Positions 32,416-41,800 of a DNA stretch of 64,000 nt are shown here, piece by piece; the stretch's first letter is position 1, and the number at the start of each line of letters is the position of its first letter. A program made the translations under genes and the position numbers. The notes below the pieces were generated by a model. That model saw nothing but the letters and a program-made list of their open reading frames with translations, was not told where the DNA came from and did no database searches. This DNA is from Isochrysis galbana. Lineage: Eukaryota; Haptophyta; Isochrysidales; Isochrysidaceae. The DNA is taken from contig CM030931.1 of the NCBI GenBank assembly GCA_018136815.1, positions 8,227,557 through 8,291,556 on the forward strand. Direction: 5' to 3'.

Positions 32416-32793
32416 ATGGTGCGATTCCCCTTCCAGACGGGATCGCCGACAGATCGCCTTCTGCTCGTCGTCCGTCGTTGTCTGGCCGGGTGCAAGGCAA
32501 CCCTCATGCTCGTCGGCGACTACTCCGACGAGTACGACAAGATCCCCAAGACCAAGTACATTGGAGACGAGGCCGCCGTCGCGTACCTCTGCATGGAATA
32601 CATCATGGCGGTCGCGTACGCCGAAACGGATCCCATGATGCAAGTGCACCGAGCAGCTGGCAAACTATACATGGAGATCAAGAAGGCCGTCCTCGCACGC
32701 GTCACGGACACCTCGCCACCCAAGATCAGCCGAACGACATCGTCGCCTGCCAGCACGAGGAAGAGGGATGTGAGAAAAAGACGAAGAAGATGA
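32416..32793 (+). CDS. hypothetical ORF downstream of repeat R2
   Basis: From the ATG at 32,416 this is 125 residues. The central part (DYSDEYDKIPKTKYIGDEAA; YLCMEYIMAVAYAETDP; KLYMEIKKAVLARV) has normal amino-acid variety and an amphipathic helix; the C-terminus is very basic (RKRDVRKRRRR). The upstream extension is translated repeat. No family recognised. It may be a domesticated or element-encoded protein. Confidence 0.35.
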   Translation: MVRFPFQTGSPTDRLLLVVRRCLAGCKATLMLVGDYSDEYDKIPKTKYIGDEAAVAYLCMEYIMAVAYAETDPMMQVHRAAGKLYMEIKKAVLARVTDTSPPKISRTTSSPASTRKRDVRKRRRR

Positions 32794-33221
32794 AAACTCA
32801 GCCCGCGTAGCTGGGGGTTACCGCGTGTGTTGAGAGTGGGGAAGCGTAATTAGCTTTGTATAATAATAATGTGGCTACCCAAAAAGAAAACAAGCACTTT
32901 AGCTGGCCCTCTTTTGACGGAACGCGACTTTACTACTACTGCTACTACATACCTCGTTCAAGCGGATGGACGGACCACCACCCGAACCACGAGCGAGTCA
33001 TAAAGAGCGTCGAAAGATATAATAATACGTAGTAATGTCCTTCTGTCCTTCTCCCTTGTGAGTAGGAGTACCTAGTAGAGCTAGTAGTATATCAGTATAT
33101 CTTTCTTCGTTCTGTGATACAATAACAGCACACCTCGAGAAGGAAGGACAAGGAAGAAACAATCTACTCGCGGCCGGAACTCGAATAAAGGAGCTTGCAA
33201 TCAGCCATCATCGGCCTCTGG

Positions 33222-33818
33222 ATGGCTCATCGCTTCTCGCCCTCTCTCGTGCTCGTTGGATGGCTGTCCACGGTGCACATTGGGGTAGCTGCACCGATAC
33301 CCTCATCGTACGCCTACGGTAGCGCCCAGTATGCCGCGCACCATGCTCTTCCGCGCCGCTGTGATCTTGACGACGTACAGTCGCCGCAAGGCTTCCGGCT
33401 GGGCGACTGCACCGAGCTGGACCTGGAGGACTATGACCTGACGGACGACGACGTGGCGCAGCTCGCGCTCGTGCTCAGGGAGTCGCCCAATATTCGCCTG
33501 GTCGATCTCTCCAATAATAAGCGGATCACAGATGAAGGCGCCATCGCTCTGGGGAAGGCGCTGGCGAGGAACGATAAGCTCAACACTCTGGAGCTTTACG
33601 GGTGCTCTGTTGGCGATGCTGGCGTTAAGGCGCTCATTGAAAGCATCGAGTCGAACGCGAGATCGTCGATCACACAAATGGACCTTCGTGGCAATCCCAT
33701 CACTACGGCAGCAGCACACGCCCATTTGCAATTTTCGCAAGAGAAAGGCGCCTTGCTCCGAGCCACAGTACGCCCGTTAAGCGGAATCGATGAAGCAGAA
33801 CCGATGGCCAGCTCATGA
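33222..33818 (+). CDS. secreted leucine-rich repeat (RNI-like) protein
   Basis: 198 residues from the ATG at 33,222 (MAHRFSPSLVLVGWLSTVHI), a signal peptide with likely cleavage after VAA. Residues about 65-165 contain consecutive ribonuclease-inhibitor-type repeats with LxxLxLxxNxI spacing: TELDLEDYDLTDDDVAQLAL, IRLVDLSNNKRITDEGAIAL, LNTLELYGCSVGDAGVKAL and ITQMDLRGNPITTAAA. Only about four repeats are present, so it is small for the family. Probably a secreted or lumenal protein-binding module. No membrane segment or catalytic domain. A short poly-purine leader (GGAAGGACAAGGAAG) lies upstream. Confidence 0.75.
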   Translation: MAHRFSPSLVLVGWLSTVHIGVAAPIPSSYAYGSAQYAAHHALPRRCDLDDVQSPQGFRLGDCTELDLEDYDLTDDDVAQLALVLRESPNIRLVDLSNNKRITDEGAIALGKALARNDKLNTLELYGCSVGDAGVKALIESIESNARSSITQMDLRGNPITTAAAHAHLQFSQEKGALLRATVRPLSGIDEAEPMASS

Positions 33819-34318
33819 GGAGGTTTGCTATTAGCATCACGTCTTCGCATGTGTGTAGATTCACTAGAAAATAACAACGGTAGCATCGCATTCTTCCCGT
33901 TCCATTCTCTGTGCATTGCTTTTGTCCAATATTTATTGCCAATACTGCTACTGGTACTACTATTTGTCAAAGTGTTCACCATTTGCCTCTACTTGTTGAG
34001 TCTACCAGAGTAGCGCAGCTGCACCAGGAGCGGGGGTTAATTTCGGCGAGAGTTGAGCGAGCTGTGCGTGGGCGCCGCCGGCCACCTTGTTCCCCCATGC
34101 ACTCATGACTCGAGTACATTATTTGAGCTGCCGCGGAAACCTATATTGTTGTAGTTTCAACGGAAGGCGCGGGCCATCGAAAGTCCCGGTGTACCACCCG
34201 AAGAAGGGAAAAATTATACCACCTCATACATACACATACACACCACGAGAGCGTACCCCCCCCCCCCCCCCACCGTCATCGCCACCTCCACCCGCCTCTC
34301 TTCTACCTCCTTATTCGT
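33819..34318. other. no supported gene
   Basis: 3-prime flank; poly-C run at 34,257-34,271 and (CATACA)n-like words near 34,225. Ends where the LTR fragment begins. Confidence 0.4.
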
Positions 34319-34590
34319 CTATCGCATTCATCCTAGATGATGCGATTTCCAGGCTCTTATCTTCAGGTCCTTCGCTGTGCGGCCACACGGAGAATCTCAG
34401 GCACTTCTAGGTTGGTAGGGTTCGTCCCTAGCGACCTAGAATTCCGGTTCTCGTTTTGTTCCTTTCACTTTCACTTTCAGCCTGTTTGTCAGGTCTAGAT
34501 GTCTAGATAGATTCCCGGGTTCCTCCTTTCGTTCGGCTTTCGAGTAATCTTGACCCAAAAGGAGCCAGGTCGCCTGTCTGTCGCATTCGC
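34319..34590 (+). mobile_element. LTR family A fragment
   Basis: Begins (T)ATCGCATTCATCCTAGATGA and continues through GCGGCCACACGG, GTTGGTAGGGTTCGTCCCT and TCTTGACCCAAAAGGAGCC. It matches the reverse complement of 8,963-8,690 almost throughout and diverges after about 34,590. It is the first quarter of the LTR of the gypsy element at 8-12 kb. Confidence 0.9.
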
Positions 34591-34702
34591 GAGCCTCTGC
34601 GCCTCTGCAGGCAATTTCGCTATTTCCGCTCTACCGTTTGTATCCGCGATGGTCAATCGTCAATTTTCAATCTTATGTCTATTAAAAACTTCTGAACAAT
34701 CT

Positions 34703-34925
34703 GTCGCACTCGCGAATCGACACTCGTTAGGCTTCTCTTTCGTTCGGCATTTATCGTTATAATTCTCCGCTTTCTCTCGTTCTCGTTCTCGGTCAAAAGC
34801 TTCGCGTGGACGCATAGGATCTTGGGTTGTGGAGCGCCCTCTCTCTTTCTCTCGAGGAGAAGGGAAGTTTCCTCACCTTTCTCCCTCCCAGGCGCCTCGC
34901 AAATTAATTTGCTATCTCCCCCGCG
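34703..34925 (+). repeat. dispersed repeat R2, copy 2
   Basis: Closest match to 32,041-32,262; ends at AATTAATTTGCTATCTCCCC in both. Abuts a LINE ORF1 fragment. Confidence 0.88.
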
Positions 34926-34929
34926 TCCC

Positions 34930-35881
34930 GACAAGCTTTTGGCGAGAAATTCCGGTTCGAGGTCCACGCCTTCGAGCTTGTTGAGGTGCGCTATTATGGC
35001 GCTTAAGGCCTCCTCGTCTTTGACTTTGATGCCCCGGTCCGTGGAGGTGAAGGTCATAATGATTAGAGAAAAAAAATCCGGTTGGTATTCGTTGTCATCT
35101 TCTCGTTCGTCTCCTTCTTGGGGGGTTGCCTGTGTGGGTTCGAGGGGTAGGGGGTGTTTGGTAAGCCCCCTGTTTGCTTGGCTGTGTGTCATGCGCGTCG
35201 GCCGTCCAGGTTTGGGGCTCCCGAGGGTCCCTTTCCCCTTGCGTCTTAGCGAGGCTCCATGCCTCTGTGGTGTTGTTGTTTTTGAAATTTCTGATAGGAC
35301 TTGTGGTTTTGAGGGTGAAGGTGTTACTCTTGGCTGCTTGCGCGTTACGCGTGCTGTGTCTCGGCCGCGCGTATCACGCGTGTCCGGGCCGGGGTGGGTG
35401 TATGATGCTCTCAACGCTGTGTTTGGATCCTGCGCTTGCGCAGGAGAGCCTGGCTGCTAGGACATGCAGCTGTTGCGGCATGTCACCAGAAGAGGTTTGA
35501 TGGTGGTCTGGCTGACCGGCCGGGTCTGCGCCTCGTGCTTGCGCACGAGGTCAGTGCCATGGCTTTGTAGGGGCCCAGCCCGGAGGCTTTCCCTATGGGA
35601 GATTGCGAGATTGCGCGTTGCGGCTCTGGATGTGCGTGGGCTCTGCTGTGTTGGCATTGTTGTACTGGCATGTTGTGTGATTTTGTGGTGTGTGGTGTGT
35701 GCTGTCTGTGTGGCTCTAGGGCTACGGCTCGGGTCGTGGCTCGCGTGTACCTGGGCTGGCATGGCCTTGGCTGGTGGGTGTTGCGGCTGCGTGGCGTCGG
35801 CCATCACGCCATCACTTGGTCGGCCGGCGCGGTGAGGTGGGCGGAGAGGGAGGAGGGGAGCGTGGCGCGCTCCATGACCAT
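34930..35881 (-). pseudogene. LINE ORF1-like fragment (MERA family), frameshifted
   Basis: Starts at ATG 35,881/35,875 (MVMERATLPSS). It includes, in a different frame, VKDEEALSAIIAHLNKLEGV near 35,030-34,970, followed by EPEFLAKSLSG, where it is cut off by repeat R2. The conserved block matches copies at 25.9 and 62.7 kb. At least one frame change separates N- and C-terminal parts, so it is not intact. Confidence 0.55.
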
Positions 35882-35885
35882 GACC

Positions 35886-35903
35886 CTATCGTTTTACCGA
35901 TAG
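35886..35903 (-). promoter_or_regulatory. 5-prime hairpin upstream of MERA ORF, variant copy
   Basis: CTATCGGTAAAACGATAG on the minus strand, directly upstream of the ATG at 35,881. Compared with the other two copies one stem pair changes from A-T to G-C on both sides, which keeps pairing; the next pair is disrupted. Confidence 0.5.
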
Positions 35904-35959
35904 TTGGGGGGATAGGGGTGAAGGGCTTAGATATGGTCCGGTGGCCCGCGCTTCCCCCC

Positions 35960-36340
35960 GGTGACCGGTGATCATTCCCCCGCTTCCGCTTCCTCCCGTG
36001 TCTCCGAGTGGCGAGTGGGCGGCGGCCTTAGCCCCGACTCATCCTGTAACCAGGTGCGGGACGGTGAGCGGAGCTCTCGCTCCGCCCACCCCCTTCTCCG
36101 CGCTCTCTCTCCCGTCTCCTGCGGCACGCGCGATGGCGCGCGCCTGCGGCAGGCCTGCAGCTGCCCTTGGCGACCCCTGGAGGCTCCTGGAGGCCAGCTC
36201 TGGGGGCAGAGGAGACTGGGGCTGGGCCCTGGCCTCCCGGCCCCCCTGCCGCGTGCCGTGTTTCACATCTAGGATCAGGATCAGGAAGTTGCCCCTCGAA
36301 AAGATGAAATTGAAATTATCAGCCTTGCCTTGACAGTTCC
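35960..36340 (+). repeat. dispersed repeat R3-like
   Basis: 36,120-36,250 (a CTGGGGCTGGGCCCTGG word, CAGCTCTGGGGGCAG) resembles 15,930-16,080. Part of the same GC-rich repeat series. Confidence 0.5.
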
Positions 36341-36475
36341 GCCTCTGACATGCCATAAAGCCATAATAATTAAGGCATGGTAGGGGGGGTAGGTGGTAGG
36401 TGTAGGTGGTTCTCCCCCCAAAGCAAGGCCGCGAATAACGCGAATGCGTAGATACTGCTACGGACGGAATGCCAC

Positions 36476-38159
36476 CAAGGCTTGTATTAATTATGGCCCG
36501 CCCGGCCTAAGGGCGAAGAAAATTTTTCGGGATATAAGGCCTTATGGCTTTGGAAATCCGCACTTTAGAAGTAAGGCCTTACTTTACGTAAGGCCTTACT
36601 TAAGGGCTTACATCGGGGCATCCACAATGACCTTATTTAAGGGCTTACCTCGCTTACTTATGTCTCCGCCGGCTGCCCCCCTCCCCCCCCGCCGCCCGCC
36701 GGCCCGCTCTCCCCGCTCTCCCCACTGCACACCTCGCGCGATCTCCCCCCCCTATAGGCCCGCGCCCCGCCCCCCCCTACCGCCCCCTAAGGCCGCCCCG
36801 CCCGCGCCCCACCCCCACCCCGCCCCACCCCCTTCTCCCTCTCGCGCCATTTGCGCCACAACGCCACAACCCCCATCGCCAATCTGTACTTGAGCCTTGC
36901 TTGCACGTCCGCCCGGAACGAGCGCACATTCTCCCATGCAGGCCGATTGTTGGACTCCCTTCGATCCGAACTCGACTCTAGCCTCGTGGGCGACATGCTA
37001 TTCATCCAGCGTAACATGCACATGTTGTACCGTTCGACTAGGTATGTATATGGACAGCCCGCGCTAGCAACAGTTTCAATATAGCCATTCTCTAACTAAC
37101 CAATTGCCCCCGACTCCGATTCTCGTTGCTCCCGCAGGGTGACCGTGGAGTGCAAGACAAACAAGGATGTCGATGGCACCACCGAATGTACAAAGAGGGT
37201 CGTGGACATTGAGCGCATTGTGAAGGCCTACATTGCCAAGCATGGTCGAAAGAAAGAGGACGGCAAGAAACAGCGTACAGAAGGCGGGGCAGGGCCGTTG
37301 CAGGCGGATCCGGTTTTGATCGGTGAGCAGGAACCGGATGAGGATGTGGTGCTCGAGGCCGACAAGGAATCCGAGGTTGACAGTGACACCGACCAGGCAA
37401 TGGCGACAATAGCCATCGCTTTCGATGACTCCCACCTGCCGGGATCTGCCAAAGACGTTATGCATGAAGCGGCAGATTTGAACTATGACGACCCTGAGAT
37501 TGAACACATGATGGATGACGCGTTCCACACTATGGAGGAATCGGCGCGGCTTCTTGCAGGTTCGTGGAATGTGTGACAGCTTGGCGTTATATGTTTATGA
37601 AAAGTTGTAGTAGCTTGTGTATGTCGTTATGAGTAATGAATGAGTAATGAGTAATGAGTGGAATAATCTGAATTATGGATATAATTAATGCGGGAGGAGC
37701 GCGAGTGCGGGAGCGCGAGTGCGGGAGCGTCCCATAGTGTTTTACTGAAGGGTTGGTGTAGGGTAATGCGTAATGCACATGTTGCCCATGGGCTCTCATA
37801 CTCTCATAGGCATAGGGCATAGGGCTCTCATTGACGAGGCTGAGGGAGGAGAGGAGGAGGAGACATAAAGATAATATACAATCGCGCGCGGAGCGCGCGG
37901 AGCGCTCACGCTCACGGTGACGCCAGTGGGCCATGGTAAGTAAGGCCTTATTGTATGAGTATGAGTAAGGCCTTACCTTTCTGCGTAAGGCCTTATCGTG
38001 CAAGTAAGGCCTTATCTGGGGCTAGGCATATGGTTTGCTTGGCCATGGTGGGGACAGGCATAATGCATAATCTAAGGCTTACCCGGGCCGGCGGTAAGGC
38101 CATTATGAGGGTAAGGCCTTACGTTTAAGGGCCTTAAAAAGTAACTAATACAAGCCTTG
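36476..38159 (+). mobile_element. internally deleted hAT transposon with TIRs and 8-bp target duplication
   Basis: Ends are CAAGGCTTGTATTAATTA (36,476) and, inverted, CAAGGCTTGTATTAGTTA (38,159). They are flanked by AATGCCAC on the left and ATTGCCAC on the right, an 8-bp duplication with one difference, as hAT elements make. TAAGGCCTTA-type palindromes cluster near both ends (36,535-36,650 and 37,938-38,130). At 1,684 bp it can hold only the C-terminal part of a transposase, so it is presumably non-autonomous. Confidence 0.93.
36851..37576 (+). pseudogene. hAT transposase C-terminal part (hATC dimerisation domain), two exons
   Basis: Open to 37,041 and again from 37,138. The 96-bp intron starts GTATGT and ends CCCGCAG (phase 2), joining YRSTR to VTVECKTNKD. 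The first part has IANLYLSLACTSARNERTFS, HAGRLLDSLRSELDSS and LFIQRN, the hAT dimerisation (hATC) signature. The second part is an acidic tail ending in a stop at 37,576. Upstream the frame dissolves into Pro-rich sequence (36,660-36,845), so BED finger and catalytic core are missing. Confidence 0.8.
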
Positions 38160-38390
38160 ATTGCCACTACTCTACACTCAGTCCAACACAAGTGCGAGTA
38201 CTCCTAGATGCGGTTGCGGGCTACGGTTGCGGGCTACGGTTGCGGGCTATTATTATATCCATCTGAATGTTGAGTGTGGCGGTGAAGTGCCTTTGGTTTT
38301 CGTGGACCGCGGCTCGTCCGGGAGAAGGGTTTGGGGCGGCGCGGGGGGTGCGCGCGAGGCGCAAGGGGGGCGGGGGGGGGAGGAGGGGGG

Positions 38391-38393
<3 letters not shown>

Positions 38394-38430
<37 letters not shown>
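38394..38430. repeat. (G)37 homopolymer
   Basis: Uninterrupted run of 37 G, preceded by further G-rich sequence from 38,366, about 380 bp upstream of the giant repeat gene. Confidence 0.95.
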
Positions 38431-38431
<1 letters not shown>

Positions 38432-38809
38432 TCCATGATCTCCCGGTCACCTCTGTATGATCTCGCGAGTCGCCTCCCGTTTTTAGCCCTCGCCCTCTCC
38501 GCTCTTCCCTCGAGCCCACCGCCTCGCCCTCTCCGCTCTTCTCTCGTGAACGTCCACCTTCTTTCACTATCCTCGGAGAGAATCTGGTGGAAGCAAGTGA
38601 ACCTTTTCGAGGCTCGTTCTCTCCCTCTCTCTCCTCTTCGGCCACCAAAGGCGAGAGGAAGAGGCGAGGAAGAAACCAACGAGAGGAGGCTTCCTCTCGC
38701 CCCGCCCCCCTCTCCGGCAGGGAATTCTCTCAGACCAGAATAAAAGGAATTCTAGCATGAATTATGGTACCGAGGGGTGAGAGTGTGGGTCGAGAGCGCT
38801 GCCTCGCTG

Positions 38810-41800
38810 ATGGCTGCCGGGGGTCGGATGGCTCGCCTCTCGCTTCTTCTTCTCTGCTGGCTAGCGGGTGGCTCGTGCTGGTCAATACGAGGAGGGCGTG
38901 GGCTGCTCGTTGGCTCACGCCACGCCTCACCCGCCTGCTCTGCGCCTTCCCTCTTCAAAAGAGGGCTTCATGGGCCCCACCCTCTCTCGAGAGAATTGCC
39001 TTCCGTACTTCAACGGCTGAGAGAAGCTCTCGACAGGGCGACCGAGGCCAGAGGGATGGGGAGCGGACAGGTAGTTGGATGGTGCGTCTCCCTCGCCACA
39101 TCCTACTCACGCGCTGCTCACTGCAGAGGAAACGGCCATTGGGCTCCACTGCCGCCTCCACACTTGATCTCATGACTCTTGTAGGTGTGATGCTGAGCTC
39201 TTCGTGCAGGCTCGCCTCGCGACCGAAGCGGTGGCGTTGTCGACGGAGGACCCGACGTTGTGGCAGTGGCTTTGGTGGAGCGCCGGCGGCGAGGGGCGCT
39301 ACGCCACGCTGCGCATCGCAAGTGGCCAGCAGTGGGACGTGCTCCTACATATTTTTAGCCCGATCAACCGGCTGTCACCATCTGCCAAGGCGCGAATCAT
39401 CGAGCCGGTGCTGGTTTGCAACGGGGACGTGCGGCGGCCCCTGGCCGATGACTTCTTTGACAAGGTGCCAGTGCCACAAGATCCAGTGGCCACCATCCGC
39501 CTCGCCGAGGGTGCACTCTCGCTGCTCAAGCCGCTGTTCGGTGTGGTCGATGTTAGCATGCGGCGGCCGAGTGGCGAGAAATTTGGGCATCCTCGTGCGC
39601 TTGACGCAGACGAAGGTGGCACCTTTCTGCACGTTGGCGTTGGCGGAAAGATGCGAACGTACAAGGCCACTACGGGGACCGCGGCTCTTCTCGAGGTTGT
39701 AATGCGCGACGTGGGGCAACCAGATACGATCGAGCCTGACCTTTCCTTCATTGACCCCGCCGCCCTAAACTACTTCCATGAAGACCTCAGACCGCCATCA
39801 CCCAGGTCTGGCACTGTGTTCAGGTCGGCCGCGGCACAGCCCACATCCACACGTCCACGTGTTTCGTGGCCTCCTTACTCTTCAGCTTTCCAGCGGTCGC
39901 CCATCAAGTCGGCGGCCTTCCCGCGGGAGCCTACTGAGTTGGCTGGCTCCGAACCGGCAGCTGACCACCCAGGGACCTTCCAGCCGCCACCTGCGCAATC
40001 AACAGGCTTTGATTGGACGCGTGCGCAGTCACAAAATGTCCAGCCTTCGGCCGCCGTGCAGTCGATTGCTTCCGAGCCACCAGCAGCCGCGACATCGACG
40101 TTCAGGCCAGTGCGAGAAGAATCATCCGACACGGACCAGCTTGCATTTGGCCCGATGGGCGCAGGCGCCGCGGAAGCGGATGCAAAGGCTGCGTGGCTTG
40201 CCCGACAGCAGCCAGACTCTTTGGGTACGCGATCACGGACTGACCGTGCACCTGAGCCTCCAGCGCCACTGTACTCTCCATCACCACCGCCACCATCGCC
40301 AGCGGCCCAGCCGGCGGCGTTCCAGCCGGCGCCTGCCGCGTCAGCGGCGCCTCAGCCGGCGTCAACCACGTCGATGAGCTTCGAGCCGGTGCAAGATGAG
40401 TCATCGGACACGGACCAGCTTGCGGTGGGCCCGATGGGCGCAGGTCCCGCGGAAGCGGATGCGAAGGCTGCGTGGCTTGCTCGACAGCAGCCAGACTCTT
40501 GGGGTACGCGATCATGGACCGACCGTGCATCTGAGCCTCCTTCACCACCACCGCCACCATCGCCAGCAGCCCAGCCGGCGGCGTTCCAGCCGGCGCCTAC
40601 TGTGGCAGCGGCGCCTCAGCCGGCGCCAACCACGTCGATGAGCTTCGAGCCGGTGCAAGATGAGTCATCGGACATGGACCAGCTTGCAGTTGGCCCGATG
40701 GGCGCAGGCCCCGCGGAAGCGGATGCGAAGGCTGCGTGGCTTGCCCGACAGCAGCCAGACGCTTGGGGTAGGCGATCACGGACCGACCGTGCACCTGAGC
40801 CTCCAGCGCCGCTGTACTCTCCATCACCACCGCCACCATCGCCAGCAGCCCAGCCGGTGGCGTTCCAGCCGGCGCCTACCGTGTCAGCGGCGCCTCAGCC
40901 GGCGCCAACCACGTCGATGAGCTTCGAGCCGGTGCAAGATGAGTCATCGGACACGGACCAGCTTGCGGTGGGCCCGATGGGCGCAGGCCCCGCGGAAGCG
41001 GATGCAAAGGCTGCTTGGCTTGCCCGACAGCAGCCAGACTCTTGGGGTACGCGATCACGGACCGACCGTGCATCTGAGCCTCCTCCACCACCACCGCCAC
41101 CATCACCAGCAGCCCAGCCGGTGGCGTTCCAGCCGGCGCCTACCGTGTCAGCGGCGCCTCAGCCGGCGCCAACCACGTCGATGAGCTTCGATCCGGTGCA
41201 AGATGAGTCATCGGACACGGACCAGCTTGCAGTTGGCCCGATGGGCACAGGCCCCGCGGAAGCGGATGCGAAGGCTGCGTGGCTTGCCCGACAGCAGCCA
41301 GACTCTGGGTGTACGCGATCACGGACCGACCGTGCATCTGAGCCTCGAGCGCCGTTGTACTCTCCACCACCACCGCCACCATCGCCAGCAGCCCAGCCGT
41401 TGGCGTTCCAGCCGGCGCCTGCCGCGTCAGCGGCGTCTCAGCCGGCGCCAACCACGTCGATGAGCTTCGAGCCGGTGCAAGATGAGTCATCGGACACGGA
41501 CCAGCTTGCGGTGGGCCCGATGGGCGCAGGCCTTGCGGAAGCGGATGCAAAGGCTGCGTGGCTTGCCCGACAGCAGCCAGACTCTTGGGGTACGCGATCA
41601 CGTACCGACCGTGCATCTGAGCCTCGAGCGCCATTGTTCTCTCCACCACCACCGCCACCATCACCAGCAGCCCAGCCGGCGGCGTTCCAGCCGGCGCCTG
41701 CCGCGTCAGCGGCGCCTCAGCCGGCGCCAACCACGTCGATGAGCTTCGATCCGGTGCAAGATGAGTCATCGGACACGGACCAGCTTGCAGTTGGCCCGAT

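Noticed and set aside
36393..36893. 166-residue Pro-rich plus ORF
   Set aside because: Lies across the hAT left end and a C-rich stretch; reading has no protein-like variety.
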